A stretch of DNA of 64,000 nucleotides from Flavisolibacter longurius (GTDB taxonomy: Bacteria > Bacteroidota > Bacteroidia > Chitinophagales > Chitinophagaceae). The DNA is taken from NCBI GenBank assembly GCA_013327885.1, contig JABUMY010000014.1:1-64000 (forward strand), given 5' to 3'. Shown in pieces: positions 1 to 8,703 of the stretch. The notes beneath the pieces were generated by a model. The model had not been told where the DNA came from and ran no database searches. It saw nothing but the letters and a program-made list of their open reading frames with translations. The translations under genes and the position numbers were made by a program. Each line of letters begins with the position of its first letter. The first letter of the stretch is position 1.

Positions 1-284
1 AAAATCTTCAGCAGCGCCCCGTCTACCAGCACCGACAGCCACCAGAAAAAAAGCATCACCGGAATGGGTAGCAGGAGGCCGTTGAACTCGTATCCCAACT
101 TTTCCAGCAAAAGGCTGCTGCCGTACAGCAAAAAAAGCGTTAGCAGGTTGATGATGACGGAGAAACCAAGCGAAGCCCAAAATCGCCGGAACCCGAAGAA
201 TGCAATGACCAAGGCTTCCGAAAAAAAACAGATCAAAAATGGAAAAAGAATCAACAGGAAGGGCAGCATGCTTTCAACCGTCAT
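1..284 (-). CDS. membrane protein, C-terminus beyond window edge
   Basis: Minus-strand reading frame open to the left edge (94 codons seen). The visible part is very hydrophobic, with roughly three membrane segments (residues 6-30, 36-60 and 70-90), so it is an inner-membrane protein of unknown function. The first ATG at 284 sits directly on the T-run of an intrinsic terminator placed after aconitase, leaving no room for its own promoter. The in-frame ATG at 269 is an alternative start. The gene probably depends on read-through from aconitase. No family recognised. Confidence 0.6.
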   Translation of the reverse strand, partial: MTVESMLPFLLILFPFLICFFSEALVIAFFGFRRFWASLGFSVIINLLTLFLLYGSSLLLEKLGYEFNGLLLPIPVMLFFWWLSVLVDGALLKI

Positions 285-319
285 AAAAAAACCCCACAGG
301 TTTAGGCGCTGCGGGGTTT
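285..319 (-). terminator. intrinsic terminator after aconitase
   Basis: On the minus strand an 11-bp stem (AAACCCCGCAG pairing with CTGTGGGGTTT, one G-U) is followed by a T-run. It starts 20 nt after the aconitase stop codon and ends on the base before the ATG of the next gene. Confidence 0.75.
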
Positions 320-338
320 AAAAATAAGGCTGATTTTT

Positions 339-2606
339 TTATCCTTTACCAAACTGCCTGCGGATCAGGTTAAGGGCACTGCCGGCCTTGAACCACTCGA
401 TCTGCTGCTCGTTGTAGGTATGGTTTACCTTGATCTTGTCGGAAGTGCCATCGGCATGGTTCAGCACAACTGTCAGTTGCTTGCCGGGGGCAAACTCTGT
501 CAGCCCCAGGATATCGATGGTATCGTCTTCCTGTACCTTGTCGTAATCTTCCTTCACCGCAAACGTAAGACCCAGCATCCCCTGCTTTTTCAGGTTGGTC
601 TCGTGAATACGGGCAAAGCTTTTTACCAGAATAGCCCGCACACCCAGGTGCCTTGGCTCCATGGCCGCATGTTCGCGGGAAGAGCCTTCACCGTAGTTCT
701 CATCACCCACCACCACGGCACCAATGCCGTGTGCTTTGTAATGACGCATGGTAGCTGGCACCGGTCCGTATTCGCCGGTAAGCAGATTCTTTACACTATC
801 GGTTTGGCCGTTAAAAAAGTTCACGGCACCAATCAGCATGTTGTTCGAAATATTATCGAGGTGACCGCGGTACTTCAGCCATGGACCTGCCATGGAGATG
901 TGGTCGGTTGTACATTTTCCTTTTGCCTTGATCAGGAGGCGAAGCCCTCTGAGGTCGGTGCCTTCCCAGGCGGGGAACGGCGTCAGGAGCTGCAAACGGT
1001 CGGAGGTTGGGCTTACAGCCACTTCTACGTCCTTACCGTTTTCGGCCGGTGCCAGGTAACCCGGATCCTCAACCGAAAATCCACGGGGAGGCAGTTCGTA
1101 TCCCGAAGGCTCATCCAGCATCACTTCTTCACCTTTGTCATTCACCAGCTTATCCTTTAACGGGTTAAATGACAGGCGGCCGGCGATGGCGTACGCCGTA
1201 ACAATTTCAGGTGATGCTACAAACGCATGCGTAGAGGCCAGGCCGTCGTTACGCTTGGCAAAGTTGCGGTTGAACGAAGTAACGATGGTGTTCTTGCGGG
1301 AAGGATCGTCGATATGACGCGACCACTGCCCGATACAGGGACCGCAGGCATTGGCCAGCACCACACCGCCAATTTCGTCAAAGGTGTTCAGGTAACCATC
1401 TTTGTCGATGGTGTAGCGCACCAGCTCGGAGCCCGGTGTTACCGTAAACTCGGCGGCGGCTTTCAGCCCTTTTGTTTTGGCCTGCGCGGCAATGGAGGCC
1501 GAGCGGCTGATGTCTTCGTACGAAGAGTTGGTGCAGGAACCGATCAGGGCTACTTCCACCTGATCGGGCCAGCCATTGGCAGCCACAGCTTCAGCCATCT
1601 TCGAGATCGGTGTGGCCAGGTCTGGTGTGAACGGTCCGTTTACATGCGGCTCCAGTTCATCAAGGTTCAGTTCCAGGATCTGGTCGTAATATTTAGCAGG
1701 GTTGGCATATACTTCGTCATCCGGGCGCAGGTGCTCCCGTACATTGTTGGCCAGTGCTGCCACATCTTCCCTGCCGGTAGAGGCCAGGTAAGCAGCCATG
1801 CGGTCGTCGTAAGCAAACAGCGAGCAGGTAGCGCCAATTTCGGCACCCATGTTACAGATGGTGGCTTTACCGGTACAGCTCATGCTGTCAGCGCCTTCGC
1901 CAAAATATTCTACAATGGCACCGGTGCCGCCTTTTACAGTCAGTTTGCCGGCCACCCAAAGAATCACGTCTTTCGGGGCTGTCCAGCCACTCATCTTACC
2001 GGTCAGCTTAACGCCGATCAGCTTGGGCATTTTCAGTTCCCAGGGCAGGCCTGCCATTACGTCCACGGCATCGGCACCGCCAACACCAATGGCAATCATT
2101 CCCAGGCCACCGGCATTGGGTGTATGCGAATCAGTACCAATCATCATACCACCGGGGAAGGCATAGTTTTCCAGCACTACCTGGTGAATGATACCGGCAC
2201 CCGGCTCCCAAAAGCCAATACCGTATTTATTGGAGATCGAAGAAAGAAAATCATATACTTCGCGGTTGGTATCAATGGCCGCATTCAAGTCTGCTTCCGC
2301 ACCCAGTTTTGCCTGGATAAGGTGGTCGCAGTGTACCGACGAAGGCACGGCTACTCGTTCGCGTCCGCAGGTATCAAACTGCAGAAGGGCCATCTGGGCC
2401 GTGGCATCCTGCATGGCTACGCGGTCCGGCGCAAAGTCAACATATTCTTTTCCCCGCTCGAACGTGCGGGTAGCGGGTACAAAACTGTGGGCATACAGGA
2501 TTTTTTCAGCAAAGGTCATCGGACGATTCAGTAACTTTCTGGCGTTCATCACCCTGGCTGGCAGCTCAGCGTATACTTTTTTAATCAGATCGAGGTCGAA
2601 AAGCAT
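339..2606 (-). CDS. acnA: aconitate hydratase
   Basis: TCA-cycle enzyme interconverting citrate and isocitrate through a [4Fe-4S] cluster. About 755 residues, the size of the mitochondrial-type aconitases usual in Bacteroidota. The cluster cysteines are seen in [11 protein letters not shown] and in [10 protein letters not shown]; the swivel domain carries [16 protein letters not shown] choose the ATG at 2606 ([12 protein letters not shown]) because homologues begin at this point; the ten upstream in-frame residues look like leader sequence. Transcribed alone, ending in a strong terminator. The symbol is generic: the Bacteroidota enzyme is often simply called acn. Confidence 0.95.
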   Translation of the reverse strand: MLFDLDLIKKVYAELPARVMNARKLLNRPMTFAEKILYAHSFVPATRTFERGKEYVDFAPDRVAMQDATAQMALLQFDTCGRERVAVPSSVHCDHLIQAKLGAEADLNAAIDTNREVYDFLSSISNKYGIGFWEPGAGIIHQVVLENYAFPGGMMIGTDSHTPNAGGLGMIAIGVGGADAVDVMAGLPWELKMPKLIGVKLTGKMSGWTAPKDVILWVAGKLTVKGGTGAIVEYFGEGADSMSCTGKATICNMGAEIGATCSLFAYDDRMAAYLASTGREDVAALANNVREHLRPDDEVYANPAKYYDQILELNLDELEPHVNGPFTPDLATPISKMAEAVAANGWPDQVEVALIGSCTNSSYEDISRSASIAAQAKTKGLKAAAEFTVTPGSELVRYTIDKDGYLNTFDEIGGVVLANACGPCIGQWSRHIDDPSRKNTIVTSFNRNFAKRNDGLASTHAFVASPEIVTAYAIAGRLSFNPLKDKLVNDKGEEVMLDEPSGYELPPRGFSVEDPGYLAPAENGKDVEVAVSPTSDRLQLLTPFPAWEGTDLRGLRLLIKAKGKCTTDHISMAGPWLKYRGHLDNISNNMLIGAVNFFNGQTDSVKNLLTGEYGPVPATMRHYKAHGIGAVVVGDENYGEGSSREHAAMEPRHLGVRAILVKSFARIHETNLKKQGMLGLTFAVKEDYDKVQEDDTIDILGLTEFAPGKQLTVVLNHADGTSDKIKVNHTYNEQQIEWFKAGSALNLIRRQFGKG

Positions 2607-2740
2607 AATCGTAATTGTTGAGTTTGTAACAGGCAAACTATTTGCAGCCTGTTTAAAAGTGGTGCGAAATTACAAAAAAGAGGGCAAGAAATTAACATGC
2701 CGTCTTTTTGGGGTATTGGTAAAAATTCTATTTTAGTCCA

Positions 2741-2962
2741 ATGAACCGACTCAAAAATTTCATTGAATGGAAGGCTTTTGGTGTGTGTACCGCAATCGGT
2801 GAAAGAATGGGGATCGCAACATCCCGCATTCGCATGTGGTTCATGTATCTTTCTTTTTTAACCCTTGGCTCCCCGATTGTGGTGTACATGGTGCTGGCGT
2901 TCTGGCTGAACATGAAGCGCTATATTTCATCAGCAAGAAGAAACCCGGTACGCTATCTCTAG
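2741..2962 (+). CDS. PspC-domain small membrane protein
   Basis: 73 residues. It matches the PspC domain pattern: an N-terminal stretch (GVCTAIGERMGIATSRIRMWF) followed by a single hydrophobic segment (about residues 36-57) and a short basic tail. PspC proteins are membrane-bound partners in envelope-stress signalling; short stand-alone versions are common in Bacteroidota and their role there is unclear. Divergent from aconitase, upstream of nusB. Confidence 0.8.
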   Translation: MNRLKNFIEWKAFGVCTAIGERMGIATSRIRMWFMYLSFLTLGSPIVVYMVLAFWLNMKRYISSARRNPVRYL

Positions 2963-2974
2963 CCTTTGCATGTG

Positions 2975-3040
2975 AGCTATATGCTACTGGCTGCTGGCTA
3001 CTCGCCACTTGCTACTGCTTACTGCCTACTCCCTACTCCC
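2975..3040 (+). repeat. low-complexity CTACTGGCTGCTGGCTACT-like run
   Basis: Degenerate direct repeats of a 6-8 base theme (ctactggct / gctactg / cctactc) fill the gap before nusB. Similar runs recur at 17.17 kb, 33.9 kb and 34.7-34.9 kb. Confidence 0.5.
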
Positions 3041-3095
3041 AACACCGCACTTCGGCGTTTGTTCCTATCTTCGCCGCCCCAAAAGTTCTCTAACA

Positions 3096-4022
3096 ATGAT
3101 CAGCAGAAGGAATATTCGCGTGAAAGTGATGCAGACGGTGTACACATTATCAACCCTGGAAACCGGTAGCAAGCCCGGTGAGCCTGTTAAAGCACTGCAA
3201 AAACATTTCGACCAGTCAAAAGACTTGCTTCTTTACCTTACTTATTTTTTGGCCGAAGTGGCCGGCTACGCCGAACAGGATTCTTACCAGCGCCGCTCCA
3301 AGCACCTTCCTTCCGTTGAAGACATGAACGTAAACACCAAGATCGCCGGCAACGAATTGCTGTGGAAGATCAAGGAAGACCCCACTTACCGCCAGGCGGT
3401 GGAGCAGGCCAAGCCCCAGCACCGCATCGACAAAGACCTGGTACGCAAAACCTACCAACAACTGGTGGAAACACCTGAATACAAGCAATACATTGCTACA
3501 GCAGAACGCAATGCCAAAGGTGAAAAAGAAATCCTTGATTTTATTTTTCGCGAACTGATGCTGCACAACGAATCCTTTACCTCGCACATCGAAGAGACCT
3601 TTATGAACTGGGACGACGATGGTGAAATGGTGATTCAAACACTCGACGAAATGCTGCAGCGGCCCGGCACCATCAACTTTCAGCAAACGATGACGCCGGA
3701 CAAATGGGACTTTGCCAAATTGCTGCTCAATACCGTGCTGGAGAAAAAAGAGCATCTCGAATCGCTCATTATTCCTAAGCTGAAAAACTGGGACCCCGAG
3801 CGGATCGCTGCGCTGGACATGATCATCATGAAAATGGGTGTAGCCGAATTTCTTTATTTCGAAACCATTCCGCCCAAGGTTACCATCAACGAATATATCG
3901 ATATCAGCAAAGAATACAGCACGCAGCAAAGCGGGCAGTTTGTCAACGGTATCCTCGATAATATTCACAAAGAATTAGTGCGCAACAACCAGTTGCAGAA
4001 GAGCGATTTTAAAAAAGCCTGA
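3096..4022 (+). CDS. nusB: transcription antitermination factor NusB
   Basis: About 308 residues. The C-terminal third has the NusB RNA-binding fold (KNWDPERIAALDMIIMKMG, then the INEYIDISKEYST motif); the long N-terminal extension is typical of Bacteroidota NusB. NusB joins NusE/S10 in antitermination on rRNA operons. The ATG at 3096 (MISRRNIRVKVMQ) is chosen over upstream in-frame starts because the segment before it is low-complexity intergenic repeat. Followed at short distance by a DUF1573 lipoprotein and yajC, a gene order often seen in Bacteroidota. Confidence 0.9.
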   Translation: MISRRNIRVKVMQTVYTLSTLETGSKPGEPVKALQKHFDQSKDLLLYLTYFLAEVAGYAEQDSYQRRSKHLPSVEDMNVNTKIAGNELLWKIKEDPTYRQAVEQAKPQHRIDKDLVRKTYQQLVETPEYKQYIATAERNAKGEKEILDFIFRELMLHNESFTSHIEETFMNWDDDGEMVIQTLDEMLQRPGTINFQQTMTPDKWDFAKLLLNTVLEKKEHLESLIIPKLKNWDPERIAALDMIIMKMGVAEFLYFETIPPKVTINEYIDISKEYSTQQSGQFVNGILDNIHKELVRNNQLQKSDFKKA

Positions 4023-4032
4023 CCATTTCGTT

Positions 4033-4040
4033 TACATTTG
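4033..4040 (+). promoter_or_regulatory. Bacteroidota -7 element TACATTTG
   Basis: Exact match to the TAnnTTTG -7 consensus of the Bacteroidota primary sigma factor, 20 bases before the ATG of the DUF1573 gene. No convincing -33 TTTG is seen, so this is a candidate promoter for the DUF1573-yajC pair. Confidence 0.45.
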
Positions 4041-4059
4041 CACCCATAAACAAAAAGCC

Positions 4060-4518
4060 ATGAAGCATAGTTTTCTTTTCATTCTGGCGGCAGCGGTTTT
4101 ATCCTGCAACGTCACCGATAAAAAGGATGCATCCGGCAACGCCACCAGTACGGTAGCTACCGATGGCAAAGCAGCCCTTTCCGATTCGGCCAACACCACT
4201 ACCATAGCCTGGCTCGATCCCGAAGTGCAAAACCTTGGCGACATGAAAAAAGGACAGGTGGCCGAGATCAGCTGGAAGTTTAAAAACACCGGCGACAAGC
4301 CGCTTTATATAGCCAACGTTACCGCCGGCTGCGGATGCACCACGCCGGATGTACCAAGAGAGCCCATTGCACCGGGTGCCGAAAGTGTGATCAAAGCAAA
4401 ATTCAACAGCGAGAACTTTAGCGGCCATGTGACCAAAGAAGTGTACGTGATGGCCAACAACAGCAACCGCAACAACGGCACCAATAACAAGCTGTCGTTT
4501 ACCGCCGATATTAAATAA
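4060..4518 (+). CDS. DUF1573 lipoprotein
   Basis: 152 residues with a lipoprotein signal (AAAVLSC, Cys about residue 16) and an Asp/Ser/Thr-rich linker. It then has an Ig-like DUF1573 domain containing the signature (WKFKNTGDKPLYI...AGCGCTTPD...P.APG). DUF1573 proteins are abundant exported proteins of Bacteroidota with no firm function. It lies between nusB and yajC, 26 bases before yajC, and is probably cotranscribed with yajC. Confidence 0.88.
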   Translation: MKHSFLFILAAAVLSCNVTDKKDASGNATSTVATDGKAALSDSANTTTIAWLDPEVQNLGDMKKGQVAEISWKFKNTGDKPLYIANVTAGCGCTTPDVPREPIAPGAESVIKAKFNSENFSGHVTKEVYVMANNSNRNNGTNNKLSFTADIK

Positions 4519-4544
4519 CCGTTCAACAATTTAAAATAAGCATT

Positions 4545-4895
4545 ATGTTTTTCATTTTACAGGCACAACCGGCACCCGGCCCATTTGGCGGCATGTCTTC
4601 CCTCATTTTCATGGGAATGATCATGCTGGTGTTCTGGCTGTTCTTTATTCGTCCGCAAGCAAAAAAACAAAAGCAGCAAAAGCTGTTTATCGAAGACCTG
4701 AAAAAAGGCGACAAGGTAGTGACCATCGCCGGTATTCATGGCCGTATCAACCGTGTAAATGACGATGGCACCATTGACCTGGAGATCAACCCGGGCAGCT
4801 ATATCAAAATGGAGAAAAGCGCCATTTCACTGGAAATGACACAGCAACTGAACAAAGCAACTGCAGCACCAGTTGTGACTACAGAAAAGAAATAA
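4545..4895 (+). CDS. yajC: preprotein translocase subunit YajC
   Basis: 116 residues: one N-terminal transmembrane helix (about residues 17-38) ending in FIRPQAKKQKQQK, then the GDKVVTIAGIHGRI domain that defines YajC. YajC associates with SecDF in the Sec holotranslocon. Followed by a strong bidirectional terminator. Confidence 0.95.
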   Translation: MFFILQAQPAPGPFGGMSSLIFMGMIMLVFWLFFIRPQAKKQKQQKLFIEDLKKGDKVVTIAGIHGRINRVNDDGTIDLEINPGSYIKMEKSAISLEMTQQLNKATAAPVVTTEKK

Positions 4896-4910
4896 CCTCT
4901 GTTTCCCGAT

Positions 4911-4949
4911 AAAGAAAAAGCCTTCCTGCAAGTGAAGGCTTTTTCTTTT
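4911..4949. terminator. bidirectional intrinsic terminator after yajC
   Basis: Perfect 15-bp stem AAAGAAAAAGCCTTC / GAAGGCTTTTTCTTT with a short loop. A- and T-rich flanks make it functional on either strand. Confidence 0.85.
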
Positions 4950-5029
4950 GGTACCGGCGACAGGAAGTCGATTGAACTTCCGTTGCGTCAAACGCTTGTA
5001 CGGCTGGTAACTTTATGCAGCATTTTATC

Positions 5030-5101
5030 GAACCGCAGAGACGCAGAGAATACAGTTAAACTCTGCGAAACCCTTTGCGTCCTCATCTTCTCTGCGGTTC
5101 A
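5030..5101. repeat. interrupted inverted repeat GAACCGCAGAGACGCAGAG
   Basis: The left arm gaaccgcagagacgcagaga (5030 on) is answered by tctctgcggttc (5089-5100), with an internal echo ctctgcgaaaccctttgcgt. The phrase AACCGCAGAGACGCAGAG is a theme I recognise from intergenic spaces of many unrelated bacterial genomes. It lies between yajC and a convergent small gene. Confidence 0.6.
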
Positions 5102-5109
5102 AACTCCAA

Positions 5110-5334
5110 TCACAAATATTTAAACACCCCTTTCTGGTAGTTATCCAGGTCTTCCAGCGTATCTATTTCGTCAAACCGGTTGGTCTTTCCCGAGGCTTCC
5201 TTTCGCACAAGAATTACTTTGGCGCCGTTGACAACAGCACTCCTGGCCCGCCCAAAGATCTTCTCCAGTTCATCGGTATTGCTGATGGTCTGCAGCTCTT
5301 CTATCTGGGTAACATTGATAACATAATCATTCAT
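5110..5334 (-). CDS. conserved small hypothetical protein
   Basis: 74 residues, soluble, mixed alpha/beta by eye (MNDYVINVTQIEELQTI...). No membrane segment, no motif. Codon use fits the neighbours and it has its own space between a repeat and the divergent rarA gene, so it is probably real. Function unknown. Confidence 0.6.
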   Translation of the reverse strand: MNDYVINVTQIEELQTISNTDELEKIFGRARSAVVNGAKVILVRKEASGKTNRFDEIDTLEDLDNYQKGVFKYL

Positions 5335-5412
5335 ACAAATGGCTTAAAGGCGTCAAAATAAAATCAAACGGCGCAAACATTTTTCAAATCCTTTTTGCGG
5401 TTACTTTGAACC

Positions 5413-6681
5413 ATGAACACCGCAATTCCCCTGGCCGAACGCATGCGTCCGCAAAGCCTTGATGACCTTGTTGGGCAACAACACCTCACGGGAAAGGGCA
5501 GCATCCTGCGCACCGCTATTGAACGGGGCAAAATTCCTTCCATTTTGTTGTGGGGACCACCCGGCACCGGCAAGACAACCATTGCCAACATTATTGCTCA
5601 CACCTTGCAGGTTCCGTTCATCCAGCTAAGCGCCATCAGCTCCGGTGTAAAAGATGTTCGCGAAGCCATTGCCGAAGCCAAAGAAACAGAAGGCACTATC
5701 CTGTTCATCGACGAGATCCACCGCTTTAACAAAGGCCAGCAGGATGCTTTGCTGGGCGCCGTAGAAAAAGGCATCATTACGCTCATTGGCGCCACCACCG
5801 AAAACCCTTCGTTTGAAGTAAACAGCGCCTTGCTCTCCCGCTGCCAGGTGTATGTGCTAAAATCACTGGAGCCTGAAAACATGGTCACGCTGCTGCAGCT
5901 TGCCATGCAGAAAGACGATTGGCTGAAAGGAAAAACGATCAATCTAAAAGAAACCGAAGCCCTCATACGGCTATCGGGTGGCGATGCCCGCAAGTTGCTC
6001 AACCTTTTTGAACTGGTGGTGGATGCGCTTTCTGATGAAGCTACCATTGAACTGACAGACGAAAAGGTGATGGCCATTGCACAGCAGCGCATTGCCCTTT
6101 ACGATAAAACCGGTGAGCAGCACTACGATATTATTTCCGCATTTATCAAATCCATGCGGGGCTCCGATCCCAACGGCGCCATTTACTGGCTGGCCCGCAT
6201 GATCGAAGGCGGCGAGGACGTTCGGTTCATTGCACGCCGCATGGTGATCTTCGCGTCTGAAGACATCGGTAACGCCAATCCTACGGCGCTGGTATTGGCC
6301 AACACTTGCTTTGATGCGGTGAACAAGATCGGCAACCCCGAGTCGCGGATCATACTGGCGCAATGTGCTACGTATCTTGCTTCCTCGCACAAAAGCAACG
6401 CCTCTTACATGGCCATTGAAGAAGCGCTGGACGTGGTGCGCCGGCAGGGCGACCTTCCCGTTCCCCTGCATGTGCGCAATGCACCAACAGGACTGATGAA
6501 AAAAATGGGTTACGGCAAAAATTACAAGTATGCCCACAGCTATGAAGGCAATTTTACCGAGCAGGAATTTTTACCAGCACAATTGAGCGGCACTACATTT
6601 TATGATCCCGGTCGCAACCCACGGGAAGAAGAGCTGCGCAAATTTTTGCGAAGCCTGTGGAAGGAAAAGTATGGGTATTGA
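5413..6681 (+). CDS. rarA: replication-associated recombination protein A (AAA+ ATPase)
   Basis: 422 residues, the normal RarA/MgsA length. Walker A GPPGTGKT at 48-55, Walker B ILFIDEIHRF near 95-104, sensor region GATTENPSFEVN, and the C-terminal tetramerisation part with SMRGSDPNGAIYWLARM. It acts at stalled replication forks. Single gene with short flanks. Confidence 0.95.
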   Translation: MNTAIPLAERMRPQSLDDLVGQQHLTGKGSILRTAIERGKIPSILLWGPPGTGKTTIANIIAHTLQVPFIQLSAISSGVKDVREAIAEAKETEGTILFIDEIHRFNKGQQDALLGAVEKGIITLIGATTENPSFEVNSALLSRCQVYVLKSLEPENMVTLLQLAMQKDDWLKGKTINLKETEALIRLSGGDARKLLNLFELVVDALSDEATIELTDEKVMAIAQQRIALYDKTGEQHYDIISAFIKSMRGSDPNGAIYWLARMIEGGEDVRFIARRMVIFASEDIGNANPTALVLANTCFDAVNKIGNPESRIILAQCATYLASSHKSNASYMAIEEALDVVRRQGDLPVPLHVRNAPTGLMKKMGYGKNYKYAHSYEGNFTEQEFLPAQLSGTTFYDPGRNPREEELRKFLRSLWKEKYGY

Positions 6682-6729
6682 GAAAGGATCGCTTTCAAAA
6701 CTTACCTAAAATCGTTTGATACCATGTTA

Positions 6730-7602
6730 ATGAAAAAACCTGCCTTCCTTTTGGCCCTTCTGCTCATAACAATTGGTACAGTGGCGCAAACCAGTTATCG
6801 AGGCTTTATCGATAAATACCCGGTTGAGTTGGTTACCAGCATTTATGCAGACGGAGAAGCCACCGCCATTTATACCTACACCAATGTTGATGAACCCATC
6901 GTAGTAAGCGGCAAGTTGGAACAAGGCCGCCTGACATTGTTGGAAAAAGACAAGGAGCAAAAAGCCAAAGCAAGTTTGACCTTCCCAAACTTTACCCCAA
7001 ACGCCAGCAGCATAGACGGCAATTGGACGGACCTGCGCAGCGGAAAGCAGCTTAAGATCAACCTGTCAAAAGTTTTTTCGCTGGATGATGGTGTAAACGA
7101 GAAGGGAGGTGAATTGTTGCAACCCGTTTCCTTGGGTAAACACTATTTTAGGTTGGTGGTTGCCAAAGAAGATGCTTTCGCAAAAGTATCCGGTGTAAAA
7201 ATCCTGGAGAAAAAAACCGACAGGTTGGTGCAGCAACTGGCTGTAGATTGCCAGCTTTTGGGCCTGAACAGCATTGATACCGGAGATTATAATTTTGACG
7301 GTCTTGCCGATTTTTCTGTTTTTGAAGCGAGTTACACCGGTCCAAATACATCGCGGCTTTATTTTCTTTTTGCTCCCAAAACAGGCAGCTTTGTGGACAG
7401 TGGTTTTACCGGCACCTCCCTCGAATTTGACAACAAACGAAAAAGAATTTTCGAACGCAACCAGTGCTGCGCCGGAACAAGCGTTACCACGGCCGAATAT
7501 AAAGTAGTGCAAAACAAAATGGTGCTGCTTAAACAGCAATGCTTCAAATGGGATGAAAAAAAGCAAGCGTTAGTGGAGCACAGTTGGAAAGACTGCCAGT
7601 AA
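6730..7602 (+). CDS. exported protein with XAC2610-like C-terminal domain
   Basis: About 290 residues. A signal peptide (MKKPAFLLALLLITIGTVAQ) is followed by a beta-rich N-terminal half. The C-terminal half has the pattern DYNFDGLADFSV...LFAPKTGSFV...F.GTSLEFDNKRKRI typical of XAC2610-related (FG-GAP-like) proteins that often bind calcium through the DxNxDG loop. Periplasmic or secreted; function unknown. The ATG at 6730 is preferred over 6724 because it opens the signal peptide directly. Confidence 0.7.
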   Translation: MKKPAFLLALLLITIGTVAQTSYRGFIDKYPVELVTSIYADGEATAIYTYTNVDEPIVVSGKLEQGRLTLLEKDKEQKAKASLTFPNFTPNASSIDGNWTDLRSGKQLKINLSKVFSLDDGVNEKGGELLQPVSLGKHYFRLVVAKEDAFAKVSGVKILEKKTDRLVQQLAVDCQLLGLNSIDTGDYNFDGLADFSVFEASYTGPNTSRLYFLFAPKTGSFVDSGFTGTSLEFDNKRKRIFERNQCCAGTSVTTAEYKVVQNKMVLLKQQCFKWDEKKQALVEHSWKDCQ

Positions 7603-7699
7603 TTGCTATTTACTCATGTCAGGAATAGCAGTGGTGAAACGCTACTACATTACCCAATGCAAAAGTTTTTAAGCTGCAACGAAAAAGGCCGACAAAGAT

Positions 7700-7775
7700 T
7701 AGCCCAGGGTGCAAGCCCTGGGTAAAGGACTGTTGTGAGAAAAGTAGCCCTGAAAGGACGACACAGTTAACCATC
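7700..7775. repeat. REP-like palindromes AGCCCAGGGTGCAAGCCCTGGGT
   Basis: Palindrome tagcccagggtgcaagccctgggta (7700-7724), followed 30 bases later by agccctgaaaggacg. Same design as the element at 60.24-60.32 kb. The remaining gap from 7603 to 7982 holds nothing else I can support. Confidence 0.6.
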
Positions 7776-7982
7776 CCGCATTGCATTCATTGAGATTCTA
7801 TCAAGATAAATTGATTGATTAGAAAAATGCTGTCACTTACCTAGCGGTCTGCATTATTCTTCATTGGGAGCCACTTAACAAGAAAACGCTCAGGTGCCTT
7901 TTTGCTAACCCCAGCCTGAAGGCCTATTGTGTGGACACATTTCTTACAGTCAATACATGATTTCTGCACGTACACAACAGCT

Positions 7983-8702
7983 TTATTTTCCTTTATGAGA
8001 GGCCGCTGCCAGTACAAGGCCATCCATATTCTGCGCCAGTTGCTTCATTCGGTACACCCTTTCCGTTTGATCATCGGCTCGTTGCTCCGGCGGACAAAAA
8101 TAATCGCCTTCCACAGCAGCAAGTTTGTAGCCGAGAAGATGAGCCTTGGCAAACAAAAAAGAGCGCCAGCCCCAGCCGCAGGTTTCGGGCAAGGCGTCAA
8201 GATGCGGCAGGAGGTCAGTGTTAAAAAGAAAAGGCCCGTACAAATAATCAGTCCTATATCCGGTCAGTTCTTCACAACAACGGTTGATGGTTGTTTCCGT
8301 CATTTGCTGAAACGGGGGAAAGGAGGCAAAAGCTTTCGCAGACCTGGCGGCCAACACAACGCCGCTACCCTCCTCCCACTTGCTACTGGCAAGCAACGCT
8401 GGCAAATGCTGCCGAAAAAAATGGAGCTTATCCGGCTCTGTATAAAGAATAGTCCTTGCACCCGCAAGCCGGGCTTCGGTTAGACTTTTCTTCGCCTGCG
8501 CCCAAAGGCCTTTGGCTTCAAAAAAAGAAACATTCGGTAACCTTTGTACGAGGTCCTGGTGCGCAGGCGAAGAGCCGCCATCGGTAACAAAAACAGGTAT
8601 GCCTGCCTGTGAGAGGACGGTAAGTGATTCTCCTAACAATAATTCTTCTTCCTTATCTCTTGCCCAGGTGATGGTGGCGATGGCCAGTGTTGCTTTGTCC
8701 AT
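7983..8702 (-). CDS. putative glycosyltransferase-like protein (GT-A fold)
   Basis: 239 residues. The N-terminus (LAIATITWARDKEEELLLGESLTVLSQAGIPVFVTDGGS) looks like a GT-A/GT2 nucleotide-sugar binding half, with ARTILYTEPDKLHFF near residue 90 in place of a DxD-type motif. No membrane segment. It starts 1 base after the stop of the CapA-type gene, so the two are cotranscribed. The assignment rests on fold-like pattern only; donor and acceptor cannot be told. Confidence 0.5.
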   Translation of the reverse strand: MDKATLAIATITWARDKEEELLLGESLTVLSQAGIPVFVTDGGSSPAHQDLVQRLPNVSFFEAKGLWAQAKKSLTEARLAGARTILYTEPDKLHFFRQHLPALLASSKWEEGSGVVLAARSAKAFASFPPFQQMTETTINRCCEELTGYRTDYLYGPFLFNTDLLPHLDALPETCGWGWRSFLFAKAHLLGYKLAAVEGDYFCPPEQRADDQTERVYRMKQLAQNMDGLVLAAASHKGK

Positions 8703-8703
8703 G

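Noticed and set aside
420-2736. Long plus-strand frames opposite aconitase (246, 435 and 182 codons)
   Set aside because: They are antisense shadows of a clearly conserved enzyme and have no protein-like features.
7841-8023. 60-codon frame with CIDCKKC near the GT-A-like gene end
   Set aside because: Overlaps the well-supported gene end in another frame; a Cys cluster alone is not enough.
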